Source of the DNA: Methanobacterium_D sp040373355
GTDB taxonomy: Archaea; Methanobacteriota; Methanobacteria; Methanobacteriales; Methanobacteriaceae
Direction: 5' to 3'
Length of the DNA stretch: 64,000 bases
Assembly: GCF_047495555.1 (NCBI RefSeq)
Contig: NZ_CP166866.1
Location: 186,001 to 250,000, forward strand
Part shown: piece by piece, positions 1-8,822 of the stretch
Layout: each line of letters starts with the position of its first letter
Position numbering within the stretch: the stretch's first letter is position 1
Program-made: the position numbers and the translations under genes
Notes under the pieces: model-generated
Databases searched by the model: none
Told to the model about the DNA's origin: nothing
What the model saw: only the letters and a program-made list of their open reading frames with translations

Positions 1-776
1 GCTGCTGTTTTAAATCCACCTACAAAATGAGGATCCATATTTTCCATATCTGCAGATATCATTAAATTAGGCTTTTCTGGTGCGCTTCTGGTACCATTTC
101 CAAGAACTATGCCTTCTGAACCACACATAAGCACTTTAGTACCTGTTTTTATTGCATTCATTACTGGATCATTTTGTAATGGGTTCAATTCACCACAGCC
201 AGAAAATGAAAGTCCTTTATATGGACATTCCATGTTTATTGCATTAAATATAGAAGCTACTGATTCTTCAGATGGGTTTATAAATGCAGTGTAATTTTTA
301 AAAGCTAATCGAGTCCCAACCATCCTTGCTAATCCAAAATCTTCCATAGTAACTGTTGATTTTATTATTTCTCCATGAATAGATTCAACTTCAATTTCTA
401 TATCTTTACCAGATATGATGTCTTTAAATAGGAATCCGCCACCATAATCTTCATCATACACGCTGTGTGCTGTTCCATAGACCATCATATCAACTGATCC
501 AAGCCACTCATTTGGACATGGGCCAGGAAATCCTGGAACACCGTTTAAAAGTACGCTTTTTGCCTTTTTAAATGAACCTGGTTCTCCTGCTTTAACGTGG
601 AATATTGCAGCTGTTCCAGACATTATTCCACAAGTTCCCGTGGTTATAACATCTATATCTTCCGCTTTAGACTCTTCTCCATTTCTTACAAGGTTACTAA
701 CTTCTTCAGCAGTAAGTACTGTTGCTTCTCCTCTTTCAATTTTCTGGTTAATTTCTTCAATTGAGCGGATATTCAA
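1..776 (-). CDS. DUF39 / homocysteine-biosynthesis-type protein, probable methanogenesis marker 16 (3' part beyond the window)
   Basis: The reading frame runs off the left edge, so about 258 N-terminal residues are visible. It opens with a TTG at 776, six bases after a GGAGG site (787-783). The early run R-S-I-E-E-I-N-Q-K-I, then V-I-T-T-G-T-C-G-I-M-S-G and G-V-P-G-F-P-G-P-C-P-N-E, match what I know of the DUF39 (HcyBio) family. DUF39 members are implicated in making homocysteine from aspartate semialdehyde and sulfide, and one subgroup is called methanogenesis marker 16. Conserved cysteines in the visible part (CPNE, MECP, SGCGE, MCGSEG) fit a metal or sulfur role. The missing C-terminus decides whether a ferredoxin domain or CBS pair follows. 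The promoter carries the TATAAC-N4-GTTATA palindrome also found at metY and cysK, which supports a sulfur amino acid role. Confidence 0.8.
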   Translation of the reverse strand, partial: MNIRSIEEINQKIERGEATVLTAEEVSNLVRNGEESKAEDIDVITTGTCGIMSGTAAIFHVKAGEPGSFKKAKSVLLNGVPGFPGPCPNEWLGSVDMMVYGTAHSVYDEDYGGGFLFKDIISGKDIEIEVESIHGEIIKSTVTMEDFGLARMVGTRLAFKNYTAFINPSEESVASIFNAINMECPYKGLSFSGCGELNPLQNDPVMNAIKTGTKVLMCGSEGIVLGNGTRSAPEKPNLMISADMENMDPHFVGGFKTA

Positions 777-794
777 AAAATTCCTCCAAATCCT

Positions 795-883
795 CAAAAA
801 TCTTTGATTTTTGGGCTTTAGAAAAAATACTTCGTATTTTTTCTCACATTTTCAATTTTGGGGTTCGAAAATCTATGATTTTC
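795..883 (-). repeat. Tandem mini-hairpin cluster A in the DUF39 leader
   Basis: Three perfect hairpins lie in a row: 795-813 (8-bp arms, TTT loop), 821-843 (10-bp arms, TTC loop) and 867-883 (7-bp arms, TAT loop). Read on the minus strand, the block starts with GTTGAG before the first hairpin and CGAACC after it. The same flanks occur at 62329-62357. The cluster lies between the DUF39 promoter and its ribosome binding site, so it would be transcribed as leader RNA. Confidence 0.75.
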
Positions 884-913
884 CTCAACCTCCAATTATC
901 TATCTTGATAATT

Positions 914-929
914 TATAACTATTGTTATA
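914..929 (-). promoter_or_regulatory. TATAAC-N4-GTTATA operator over the TATA element of the DUF39 gene
   Basis: The 16-bp palindrome reads TATAACTATTGTTATA on the plus strand. On the minus strand it is embedded in TTTATATAACAATAGTTA, so the TATA-like box and the left half of the palindrome overlap. It lies about 140 bp upstream of the TTG start. The spacing and the overlap are the same as at tRNA-Cys and metY. Confidence 0.65.
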
Positions 930-1050
930 TAAACTTGTTTTCTATAATATAATCTTATTAAATTTATTTAAATCATATTATATCTATTTTATTAACATAA
1001 AAAAAGAGATTTTAGGACTTAAAAACAAATAAAGATTAAAAATAAAGGAC

Positions 1051-1067
1051 AAAATAAAAAAATAAAA
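1051..1067 (-). terminator. Oligo-T terminator after alaS
   Basis: Just past the alaS stop, the minus strand reads as two long T runs broken by single A residues. Archaeal RNA polymerase stops at such U-rich tracts without needing a hairpin. Confidence 0.4.
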
Positions 1068-1075
1068 GCTAATTT

Positions 1076-3781
1076 TTAGAAACTAGCTTTAATTTTGTTT
1101 AGTGCAAAATCAAGCGCTTCTCTCATTTTTTCTGATTTTGGACCTGCGCCTTGAGCGAGATTTGGCCTTCCCCCACCGCCACCCCCAAGGATTCTTGCAG
1201 ATTCTTTAATTATTTCATTGATTTTAACGCCAGATTCTATTGCTGCTTTAGAAGAAGTTCCTACAATTTTACCTTCTAAATTACCTAAAAGAACAATATC
1301 AAATTCACCGTCATCATCAGTTAAATCCAGAGCCATTTTCTGCATTTCCCCCATATCTGCATCAATCATGTCTTCTAAAACTTTCAGTTCACCAATGGTT
1401 TCAGCTTTACCCATTAAAGTTTGCATTTTTAATGTGGCCATTTCATCTTTAAGTCGTTTTATTTCATTTTTAAATGATTTCCATTCGCTGAAGAATCTAT
1501 CACATGTTTTAGGAAGTTGATCTACTTCAACCTTGAAAACTGCAGAACTTTCTTTTAAGAGATTATCATTTGCTTGTATGGCTTCAATTGCAGCAATACC
1601 TGCTGAAAATTCAATTCTTTCTACTCCATCTTGAATTCTTTCAGTTTTTGTAATCTTAATAAGTCCAATATCACCAGTCATAGAACAATGAGTTCCTGCA
1701 CAAGCCTGTACATCAACATCATCAATTTTAACAGTTCTAATTGACATTCCAGGAACTACTCCACCTTGATAAAGGATAAACCCATATTTTTTCTCTGCTT
1801 CATTTCTGGCCATCCAGTTAGTAAGTACAGGTCGGTTTTCCATGACATATCTATTTGCGATTAGCTCAATTTCTTGAAGTTCTTCACTACTTATCCGTTT
1901 GTAATGAGAAATATCAATCCTTGACTTTTTAACACCCTTTTGAGCTCCTGCTTGCCATACATGATCTCCCAAGACTTTTCTTGCACCCGCAATAATAAGG
2001 TGCGTTGCTGTATGATTTCGTGTAAGAGCTTGTCTTCTAGAAATATCAATCTGGCCAGTGATTATCTGACCTTTGTAAGGATGCACTTTTTCTATGTCTT
2101 CTTCATTCACTTTATGTAAAACAACGTTATTGACTTTCTCAGCGTGCAGAACTTTTATTTTTTCTCCACGAATTTCAAGATATCCAATATCGGATGGTTG
2201 ACCTCCACCTTCAGGATAAAAAATAGTCTGATCCAATATAACATTATCTTCATAGGTACCAAGTACATGGGCTTCAAATTCTATACTTTCAGGTGACTGA
2301 TAGAATAATAAATCTGTTGCTGGGAAATCAAGTTCTATTTCTGCTTTCTCTTCTTGAACTTCTTCTTCATGTTCATTTGCAACTAAAGTGTAAAAATTAT
2401 CTGGAACATTAACCTTGAAATCCATTTTTTCTGCAATTTCCCTTGCAGTTTCAGGAGGCATTCCATGAGACTCATAGAGTTCTTTAAGATTCTCAAAAGG
2501 CATTTCTTCTTGATTTTTATTTCTAAGTTTTTTAACGCTTCTTTTAACAAGCTCTCTACCTTTTGAAACAGTTTTAAGGTATCTTTTATCTTCAAGATTG
2601 ATAACATTGAGTATATGATCTTGATGCTGCCTGATTTCTGGATAAGTTTTTGATAGGAAATCAAGTTGTATTTTCATTATATCTGCTAAGGATTGTTCTA
2701 AGCCAAGATCTTTTATGAAACGAATTGTTCTTCTTAAAACAAGTCTTGCCAGATATCCTTCTTTTACGTTGGATGGAATTACACCATCTGCAAGCATAAA
2801 TGCCAGACATCGGGTGTGGTCTGCAATTACATATATTGCTTCCATTGGCTTTGTAGCTTTTTCAAGCTCATCTAAGGATATATTAAGTCGTTTTGCAACT
2901 CTTGATCTTAACTCTTTAAGATCAGCAATGTCTTCAATATCCATCATCCCTGCAACCTGAGCATTTTCTGCAAGGATTTTCATATTTACTTCAACATCTG
3001 CTAATTCTTTTAATTTATCAATAACAGGGCCAAATGAAGCATCATAAGCTGTTGGAGTTCCTTGTGAAATCCATGCAAACCTTTCAAGCCCGTATCCTGT
3101 ATCAACAATTGTAAGCGGAATTTCTTCAAGCTTTCCACCAGGAAGCGTTTTATATTTTATAAAAACAAGTGTTGCAAGTTCTACTCCCCTAACACAAATT
3201 TCATAGCAAGGGCCTGCGTTTCCTCCGCCTTCCCACCATGATTCAATATAAGTAATTTCTTCTGGATTAATTCCAATGTGTTTAATAAAGTCATGACAGT
3301 ATTTTACTGTTTCTTCTTCCCAGTAAATCTGTTCTTCATCAGTGTTAAAAGCATGATGAGCACCCATTGTAAAACAGGTCATGTGTCTGCCGGTCCTTCC
3401 GACATTATCCACATCATTAAGCCTAATTGATGGTTGTGCTACTACTAATGGGTTTGCAGGTGGATCTATTGCTCCTGATGTTACCCATGGTTGAAAATCG
3501 TAAATTGATGCCCCTACTAAAAAAACATCGTCTCTCCATCGCTTTGCAAGAACCGGATATCTAATTATTGGTGTGTGATTATTCTGTGCAAAAAATTCAG
3601 TAAATGCTTTTTGAATTTCATAAAGGTCGTATTTTTTACTTGTTGCTGGATTTCCAATAAAAGTATATTCATCGCAGGGAGCGTCCCCACATGTTTTTCT
3701 ATCATTGATAGACCAAAAATCGTTTCCACAAGTAATACATGTTTTTTTAGTAAATCCAAGTTCTTCAAGCTGGTGGGACAT
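1076..3781 (-). CDS. alaS: Alanyl-tRNA synthetase (archaeal type)
   Basis: It charges tRNA-Ala with alanine and clears mischarged serine and glycine. At about 901 residues it has the usual full archaeal length. The N-terminus carries a small zinc motif, CITCGNDFWS, typical of archaeal AlaRS. The class II aminoacylation core follows (GRTGRHMTCFTMGAH, then WWEGGGNAGPCYE), then the editing domain with H-N-H-T-A-T-H-L and the C-A-G-T-H-C metal site, and a C-terminal oligomerisation domain with a glycine-rich G-G-G-G-G-G-R-P-N-L stretch. An in-frame ATG at 3790 could also serve; I prefer 3781 because the sequence MSHQLEELGF matches how the family begins. Neither has a clear ribosome binding site, so the transcript may be nearly leaderless. 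It lies downstream of the ribosomal stalk operon but behind a hairpin terminator. Confidence 0.96.
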   Translation of the reverse strand: MSHQLEELGFTKKTCITCGNDFWSINDRKTCGDAPCDEYTFIGNPATSKKYDLYEIQKAFTEFFAQNNHTPIIRYPVLAKRWRDDVFLVGASIYDFQPWVTSGAIDPPANPLVVAQPSIRLNDVDNVGRTGRHMTCFTMGAHHAFNTDEEQIYWEEETVKYCHDFIKHIGINPEEITYIESWWEGGGNAGPCYEICVRGVELATLVFIKYKTLPGGKLEEIPLTIVDTGYGLERFAWISQGTPTAYDASFGPVIDKLKELADVEVNMKILAENAQVAGMMDIEDIADLKELRSRVAKRLNISLDELEKATKPMEAIYVIADHTRCLAFMLADGVIPSNVKEGYLARLVLRRTIRFIKDLGLEQSLADIMKIQLDFLSKTYPEIRQHQDHILNVINLEDKRYLKTVSKGRELVKRSVKKLRNKNQEEMPFENLKELYESHGMPPETAREIAEKMDFKVNVPDNFYTLVANEHEEEVQEEKAEIELDFPATDLLFYQSPESIEFEAHVLGTYEDNVILDQTIFYPEGGGQPSDIGYLEIRGEKIKVLHAEKVNNVVLHKVNEEDIEKVHPYKGQIITGQIDISRRQALTRNHTATHLIIAGARKVLGDHVWQAGAQKGVKKSRIDISHYKRISSEELQEIELIANRYVMENRPVLTNWMARNEAEKKYGFILYQGGVVPGMSIRTVKIDDVDVQACAGTHCSMTGDIGLIKITKTERIQDGVERIEFSAGIAAIEAIQANDNLLKESSAVFKVEVDQLPKTCDRFFSEWKSFKNEIKRLKDEMATLKMQTLMGKAETIGELKVLEDMIDADMGEMQKMALDLTDDDGEFDIVLLGNLEGKIVGTSSKAAIESGVKINEIIKESARILGGGGGGRPNLAQGAGPKSEKMREALDFALNKIKASF

Positions 3782-3906
3782 AGTAATCATTAATAAAAGT
3801 TGTTAAATTATAGTGAATTTCAAATAACACTTTAAATTGTGCTTTTTATTCTTAAATAGTTATTTCTTCACTTAAACAGTATAATTAAAATAAAAAAATA
3901 GTAGAG

Positions 3907-3926
3907 AAAGCCAATCTCTTGGCTTT
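3907..3926 (-). terminator. Hairpin terminator after rpl12
   Basis: A perfect 8-bp stem (AAAGCCAA/TTGGCTTT) closes a 4-base loop, 13 bases past the rpl12 stop. On the minus strand it is followed by a run of seven T. It ends the stalk operon before alaS. Confidence 0.7.
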
Positions 3927-3938
3927 GAAGTATCGGAA

Positions 3939-4244
3939 TTATCCGAAGAGAGCACCGAGACCTGCTGCGGCTTCTTCTTCTTTTTCTTCCTCTTCTTCTT
4001 CCTCTTCTTCCTCTTCAGGAGCTGCTTCAGCTGCTGGAGCTGCACCTGCTGCTGGAGCTGCAGCTGCTACTGCTGTTTTCTCCATAGCTTCTTCTATGTC
4101 TACATCTTCGAGTGCTGCGATTAAAGCTTTTACTCTAGCATCATCTGCTTCTGCTCCTGCTGCTTCTAATACTTTTGTTACATTTCCTTCGTTAATTTCT
4201 TGACCTGTTGTGTGCAATAACATTGCTGCGTATATATATTCCAT
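3939..4244 (-). CDS. rpl12: Large ribosomal subunit protein P1 (L12)
   Basis: This is the archaeal stalk protein P1, which binds P0 as dimers and recruits translation GTPases. About 101 residues: an N-terminal helical dimerisation domain (MEYIYAAMLLHTTGQEINEG), an Ala/Pro hinge, a run of glutamates and the C-terminal AAAGLGALFG hook that contacts the elongation factors. The true start is the ATG at 4244, six bases after GAGGTG; a GTG inside that ribosome binding site is also in frame but would give three extra residues. It is the last gene of the L11-L1-P0-P1 run. Confidence 0.96.
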   Translation of the reverse strand: MEYIYAAMLLHTTGQEINEGNVTKVLEAAGAEADDARVKALIAALEDVDIEEAMEKTAVAAAAPAAGAAPAAEAAPEEEEEEEEEEEKEEEAAAGLGALFG

Positions 4245-4287
4245 TATAATCACCTCAAATTAATTAGAATCTAATTTATAATTAAGA

Positions 4288-5292
4288 TTAGCCAAACAAG
4301 GCACCTAACCCTGCTGCTGCATCTTCTTCTTTTTCTTCCTCTTCTTCTTCGTCTTCGTTATCTTCTTCTTTCTGTTCTGTTTTAACTTCAACAGCCTGTG
4401 GGCGCGATTTCAGTTTTTCCAGAAGTTCATCATCAACTGCTTCTTCGTTTTTAGATGATAAATCAGATGCTAATGCTAACATCTGAGCGTAAGCCTTGGA
4501 TAACAGTAAGTCTGTTGTCTTGGATGTGAGTATTTCTGCATTTAATGCAAGATTCATTGACTTTGCTACAGCATTCTGTATAATGAGTGGCATAGCCTCT
4601 TTTGTGTATATTGATGCATTTACTGACAGATTTAATGCACGTGAAAATGCAGATTGTATATCTGAAAGTGTTTTTTCATCATCAATTGTTAAAAGATCAG
4701 ATGTATATATAGTCTGGTCTTCATAAGCTGCTACTAAGTCAATTCCAACTTCCATAGGTTCGATTTCGAGCCTTGTAAGAATACTTGCCACATCACGAGG
4801 AACTGCTTCCCCTTCAGCAACAATTACTTTATCTTTGGTTATGACAATTTTACCTTTATCAATTTTAGCAGGGATACCGACTTTTTGAAGTTCTCCAAGA
4901 ATAGGTCCTGGTTTAAAAGCAGTGTCACCTTTAGGTACTACTATATCAGAAGGAGCTATGCTTCCAGCTTTTGCAGGTGCTGCAGTTTTACTGGATTCAA
5001 GAATCTTATAGAGCTTGAATGGGTTCATGTTTGTAAAGATCAATGCTGGTTGACCTTCCATGTGCTCGCCAAGTGCCTCTATATTGCCTTTTTTAGATTC
5101 ATCTAAAGCTAAGCTCATTAATGTCTTTCTTGACATTTTAATGGTAGTGGTGTCTTTTAAGCTTTGTCTCATCTTCTGGAGTTGAGGAGCTGGTATATCT
5201 GCAAGGTTAGCCATACCTACTACGCTGTGATTTTCTATAAGTTCTTTGAGGTCATTTACCTCTTCTTTTTTCCAATCAGCAACATGAGCCAT
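4288..5292 (-). CDS. rpl10: Large ribosomal subunit protein P0 (L10)
   Basis: P0 anchors the ribosomal stalk on 23S rRNA and carries P1 dimers on its C-terminal helices. The 334-residue length is the usual archaeal one: an L10-type N-terminal RNA-binding domain (residues about 1-110), the archaeal/eukaryotic insertion domain, the helical spine for P1 binding, a Glu-rich linker and the same AAAGLGALFG tail as P1. Its ATG overlaps the L1 stop codon by one base (TAATG), which points to translational coupling. Confidence 0.96.
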   Translation of the reverse strand: MAHVADWKKEEVNDLKELIENHSVVGMANLADIPAPQLQKMRQSLKDTTTIKMSRKTLMSLALDESKKGNIEALGEHMEGQPALIFTNMNPFKLYKILESSKTAAPAKAGSIAPSDIVVPKGDTAFKPGPILGELQKVGIPAKIDKGKIVITKDKVIVAEGEAVPRDVASILTRLEIEPMEVGIDLVAAYEDQTIYTSDLLTIDDEKTLSDIQSAFSRALNLSVNASIYTKEAMPLIIQNAVAKSMNLALNAEILTSKTTDLLLSKAYAQMLALASDLSSKNEEAVDDELLEKLKSRPQAVEVKTEQKEEDNEDEEEEEEKEEDAAAGLGALFG

Positions 5293-5930
5293 TAGATCAC
5301 CCTCGCTACTGGACCCATACTTGTTTTAATATACATGGATTTTATCTGGTTTCTTCCTTTTTCCAGTTTTCTGTCCAGTATTCCAAGCACAGCTTCAACG
5401 TTATCTGCAATTTGTTCGTCGTCCATATCTTGAGAACCAACAATTGCCTGTATAACTGGTTGATCCTTTATTCTTACTTTTACGGTATTTGCGAGTCTTT
5501 CCATTATAGGATCTGGTTTAACAGATGCTGGAACTGGTTTTGGCATCTTTTTTCTAGGCCCAAGAACTGGTCCTAAAAATCTACCAACCTGTGGCATCAT
5601 ATCTGCCTGTGCAACGAAAAATGTATATTCGTTAGCCATTTTTTTGGCTGCTTTCCTGTCTTTACCAAGGTCTTCTAAGTTTTCCTTGGTAATTACAAGA
5701 TCTGCACCTGCATCTCTTGCCAAGATTGCCAGTTCACCGTCTGCAATAAAGGCAATTTTTATGCCTTTTCCGCGACCATTTGGAAGGAAGACTTCTTCAT
5801 CTATTCTGTTTTCTGGTTTTTTCACGTCTAAATCTTTGATGTTTATAACAACATCCATAGACTGTGTGAAGTTTCTCGGCTTGGATTCCTCCTTTGCCTT
5901 CTTCACCGCTTCCAATATCTCTTGATTCAT
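5292..5930 (-). CDS. rpl1: Large ribosomal subunit protein L1
   Basis: L1 forms the mobile L1 stalk and in methanogens is known to repress its own operon by binding an rRNA-like site in the mRNA. About 212 residues, with the family motif Q-V-G-R-F-L-G-P-V-L-G-P-R-K-K-M-P in the second half. The ATG at 5930 lies six bases after GGAGG (5941-5937); a TTG one codon upstream is too close to that site. I did not identify the L1-binding RNA element. Confidence 0.96.
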   Translation of the reverse strand: MNQEILEAVKKAKEESKPRNFTQSMDVVINIKDLDVKKPENRIDEEVFLPNGRGKGIKIAFIADGELAILARDAGADLVITKENLEDLGKDRKAAKKMANEYTFFVAQADMMPQVGRFLGPVLGPRKKMPKPVPASVKPDPIMERLANTVKVRIKDQPVIQAIVGSQDMDDEQIADNVEAVLGILDRKLEKGRNQIKSMYIKTSMGPVARVI

Positions 5931-6027
5931 CAAATTCCTCCATGAACTTCTTTGATAAAAAGTTCACAATTATTTGAGTTTTTAACCAAATGGATTGGTC
6001 TGGTCAATTTATATAAATATATAAAAG

Positions 6028-6507
6028 TTATTGTAATTGTTCGTCGTATACGCCTTCACTAATTTCTTTTTGCACGACTTTAGGGTCTTTACCGTCTACA
6101 GTTAAGCCCATGCTTACACATGTACCTATGACTTCTTTTGCAGCCATTTTATAGTCGTTTGCAAGTAGTGAATCGAATTTCATCCTGGCGATTTTAAGTG
6201 CTTGTTCTATAGATAGATCAGCAACTTTGTCCATTCCAGGATCTTGAGAACCTTTTTCAATATTTAATTCATCTAATATAAGTGCAGTTGTTGGAGGTGT
6301 ACCTACTTCGATTTCAAAGTCTTTTGTTCCAACATCTACTATAACTTTTACTGGAACTTTAATTCCTGCAAAATCTGCAGTTTTACTGTTTATCTGCTCT
6401 ACAACTTGCATCATGTTAATACCAAGCGGTCCGATTGCAGGGCCTAATGGTGGTCCTGGTGTTGCGCTTCCGCCTTCAATGAGAATCTCTACTGTCTCTT
6501 TAGCCAT
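6028..6507 (-). CDS. rpl11: Large ribosomal subunit protein L11
   Basis: L11 forms the stalk base at the GTPase centre. The 159 residues begin MAKETVEILIEGG and contain the signature P-G-P-P-L-G-P-A-I-G-P-L-G-I-N, followed by the rRNA-binding C-terminal domain. Its ATG overlaps the spt5 stop by one base (TAATG), with a GGAGG site inside the end of spt5, so the two are translationally coupled. Confidence 0.97.
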   Translation of the reverse strand: MAKETVEILIEGGSATPGPPLGPAIGPLGINMMQVVEQINSKTADFAGIKVPVKVIVDVGTKDFEIEVGTPPTTALILDELNIEKGSQDPGMDKVADLSIEQALKIARMKFDSLLANDYKMAAKEVIGTCVSMGLTVDGKDPKVVQKEISEGVYDEQLQ

Positions 6508-6950
6508 TAATCTGCCTCCTTCTGAATTAATCTTATCTGGTCACCTTTGACCGTAACTGGGATTGGAATTGCAGCTTCAATTAGTTCTAAAACTACTTCT
6601 TCCTTTGATTCATCTATTCTAACTACTTTAGCCTTTTCACCTTTGAAAGGACCAGATATAAGTTCTACAATGCTTCCTTTTTTAACAGAAGCTATTATAG
6701 GTTCTGGATTTAAGAAAGTTTTAATTTCTTCAAAGGTTATTTCACCTTCAACTGATCCCCTTAAATTTGGGACTTTAAATGCAGGATCTTGCATATCAAC
6801 TTGACCAGAAGTTTCTACGAGAATGTAACCTCTTAAATTGTCTGGAACAAGTATTGAACTAACTTCAATATTGTTATTTTTGACATTTCGTGCAAGCAAT
6901 CTTGCAACATTTTTTTCCTGTCCTACAAGGGTTCTAAATGCATATATCAA
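6507..6950 (-). CDS. spt5: Transcription elongation factor Spt5 (NusG homologue)
   Basis: It clamps the RNA polymerase cleft together with Spt4 and increases processivity. The 147 residues hold an NGN domain (residues about 1-85, starting MIYAFRTLVGQEKNVA) and one KOW domain with the motif V-E-L-I-S-G-P-F-K-G-E-K-A-K-V. The start is a TTG, with GTGAT four bases upstream. It overlaps rpl11 by one base, and secE precedes it, the common secE-nusG-L11 order. Confidence 0.95.
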   Translation of the reverse strand: MIYAFRTLVGQEKNVARLLARNVKNNNIEVSSILVPDNLRGYILVETSGQVDMQDPAFKVPNLRGSVEGEITFEEIKTFLNPEPIIASVKKGSIVELISGPFKGEKAKVVRIDESKEEVVLELIEAAIPIPVTVKGDQIRLIQKEAD

Positions 6951-6995
6951 ATTATCACATACCTAATGTGCTATAAAGCAGTAAATCAATGAAAA

Positions 6996-7181
6996 TTATA
7001 TATAACCTAATAACTGAGCAATTAAGCTTATTACAAAACCTACTAAACCTATTATAATTATTCCAATTCCTGTAATCTTTGCTACATTCTGGAATTCTTC
7101 TCTATCTGGCTTTTTGGATACGTGCAAAACTCTCCTGCACTGTCTTATAAACTGGGAGGTAGTTTCCTTATTCAAATTCAT
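6996..7181 (-). CDS. secE: Preprotein translocase subunit SecE (Sec61 gamma)
   Basis: SecE is the single-span brace of the SecYE translocon. The 61-residue protein has a cytosolic amphipathic half with the conserved R-R-V-L-H-V-S-K-K-P-D-R-E-E-F, then one hydrophobic span (about residues 36-58). The length is normal for archaea. It is the first gene of the spt5-ribosomal protein run, about 45 bp upstream of spt5. Confidence 0.94.
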   Translation of the reverse strand: MNLNKETTSQFIRQCRRVLHVSKKPDREEFQNVAKITGIGIIIIGLVGFVISLIAQLLGYI

Positions 7182-7257
7182 AAAAATACCTGCTTAAATT
7201 CATTAAAGAATAAGTTATTAAATTTAGATTATTGAGAATAATGTATTTACAAATTAT

Positions 7258-7268
7258 TCTATATAAAT
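7258..7268 (-). promoter_or_regulatory. Possible TATA box of the secE-spt5-rpl operon
   Basis: On the minus strand the sequence reads ATTTATATAGA, about 80 bp before the secE start. It is the best archaeal TATA match between ftsZ and secE. AT richness makes chance matches common here. Confidence 0.35.
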
Positions 7269-7343
7269 GATAATGATTTATGAATTTATAAACCTTTTCA
7301 TTTTTATAGATAACTAAAACTAAGCAAGAGAGAGAAAGTCAAT

Positions 7344-7381
7344 GGTGTTCTAATAAATTATTCTAAATATTAGAAAACACC
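7344..7381 (-). terminator. Hairpin terminator overlapping the ftsZ stop
   Basis: GGTGTT-CTAATA pairs with TATTAG-AAAACACC around a 12-base loop, with a two-base bulge. The stem begins inside the last ftsZ codons. It separates ftsZ from secE. Confidence 0.5.
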
Positions 7382-8521
7382 ATCTATAAATTCTTCTAAA
7401 GCTGATTCCGGAACTACATCCTTCTTCTCTTCTTCAATGTATTCTCTTTCAGATGGTACTCCGAATATATGAGGAGATTTCACACCCGCAACAACAATAG
7501 TTGTCCGGATAACATTTTGAAGGTCTTCCTGGATTTGTGTACCCCAAATTATGTTTGCATCTGGATCAAGTTCATCTGCAACAATCTGAACAATTTTTTC
7601 AGCTTCATGCAAAGTCATGTCAGAACTTCCTGAAATGTTTATCAATGCACCCTTAGCATTAGATATGTCCAGATCAAGTAATGGGCTGTTTAATGCCTCG
7701 TGAACAGATTCTATAGCTCTGTCCCCAGATTCAGATTCTCCCATACCAATCATTGCCATTCCAGAGCCTTTCATTATGCTTCTTATATCCGCAAAGTCAA
7801 GACTGACTAAACCCGGCTTAGTTATAAGTTCGGTTATTCCCTTAACAGCTCTTCCTAGAAGTTCATCAGTAACCATAAAAGCCTTATTTATAGGTAGATT
7901 CGGTGCAACTTCAAGTAATTTATCGTTAGGTATCACAATAACTGTATCTGCTGCGTTTTGGAGCTTCTCAAGTCCTTTTTCAGCATTTTCACGCCTTCTA
8001 AGTCCTTCTGCACTGAAAGGCATTGTTGCAACTGCAATTGTTAATGCGCCAATTTTTTTGGCCAATTTAGCAATTACAGGAGCTGATCCTGTCCCAGTGC
8101 CTCCCCCAAGTCCACAAGTTACAAAAACCATATCTGCGCCGTCTAATCTTTCTTTAATTTGCTCTTCGCTCTCTTCGGCACATTCTTCGCCTATTTCAGG
8201 CATTCCTCCTGCACCTAGACCTCCACATGTAGCTTTACCAATGAGTATCTTCTGATGAGAATTAGAGTAGAAAAGGTCCTGTGCATCAGTATTTACTGCA
8301 ATAGTATCTGCACCTTCAATTCCTATTTCCATGAGCCTTGAAACTGTGTTATTTCCGGCCCCTCCAGTTCCAACGACAAATATCTTGGCCCTACTTTGTT
8401 CTATGATGTCCTTGAGGTCACTGTTAACATCTGACACGTCCCTGTTGTTTTGAATGTCAGCTGGTCTCCTCTCTCTCCTCACTTCTGATTCTTTTAATGT
8501 ATTATTTATAAGAGATTTCAA
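7370..8521 (-). CDS. ftsZ: Cell division protein FtsZ
   Basis: A tubulin-family GTPase that forms the division ring. The 383 residues include the GTP-binding start V-V-G-T-G-G-A-G-N-N, the tubulin signature G-G-G-T-G-T-G-S-A-P (about residues 140-149) and the T7 loop N-x-D-x-x-D-type segment (L-D-F-A-D-I-R-S-I-M). The N-terminal 45 residues are charged and non-conserved, as in archaeal FtsZ. The start is a TTG behind a G-rich stretch (GGGGGT). The longer tail than in tubulin is acidic. It is the archaeal FtsZ1-type by overall length, but I cannot assign a subgroup firmly. Confidence 0.95.
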   Translation of the reverse strand: MKSLINNTLKESEVRRERRPADIQNNRDVSDVNSDLKDIIEQSRAKIFVVGTGGAGNNTVSRLMEIGIEGADTIAVNTDAQDLFYSNSHQKILIGKATCGGLGAGGMPEIGEECAEESEEQIKERLDGADMVFVTCGLGGGTGTGSAPVIAKLAKKIGALTIAVATMPFSAEGLRRRENAEKGLEKLQNAADTVIVIPNDKLLEVAPNLPINKAFMVTDELLGRAVKGITELITKPGLVSLDFADIRSIMKGSGMAMIGMGESESGDRAIESVHEALNSPLLDLDISNAKGALINISGSSDMTLHEAEKIVQIVADELDPDANIIWGTQIQEDLQNVIRTTIVVAGVKSPHIFGVPSEREYIEEEKKDVVPESALEEFIDGVF

Positions 8522-8822
8522 TTACTACCCCCACAGCCAATGTTGTTAAATTTATTTGTGGTATTGTAATAACTTGTATTTAAAACCAACGATTAATTTA
8601 GTAATAATTCATCATCTTTCGAACAAATTTTTAGTTTTATGTTTATATAGATGCAACATTTCTTTCAAATTACCTGGTATTACTAAATTTATCTTTTTAA
8701 AGGAACAGTGCATACTATGATACTACAATATTTAAAATACCACATTTCTTTTGATCCCACTTAATTTGTATTACTAATAGTAATACTTTACTGAAGTGAG
8801 GGAATAATAATACATATAAAGT
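8522..8822. other. 301-bp gap upstream of ftsZ
   Basis: No coding frame is convincing. On the minus strand a TATA-like CTATATAAA (8642-8650) lies about 120 bp before ftsZ. A perfect inverted repeat, GTATTACTA-A-TAGTAATAC (8768-8786), sits 37 bp past the end of the upstream gene, and one GTATTACTA half is repeated at 8677-8685. These could be a weak terminator plus a regulator site. No RNA gene was seen. Confidence 0.4.

Noticed and set aside
795..883. The hairpin cluster as a CRISPR array
   Set aside because: The units are short palindromes of differing sequence with no equal-length spacers and no cas genes nearby.
3919..4203. Plus-strand open frame rich in Ser and Ala opposite P1
   Set aside because: It is the low-complexity complement of the P1 Glu/Ala tail and has no ribosome binding site.
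4244..4253. GTG at 4253 as the start of P1
   Set aside because: It lies inside the GAGGTG ribosome binding site; the ATG at 4244 has proper spacing.
4288..4330. Shared AAAGLGALFG tail of P0 and P1 as gene conversion
   Set aside because: A common C-terminal tail is the normal state for the archaeal and eukaryotic stalk.
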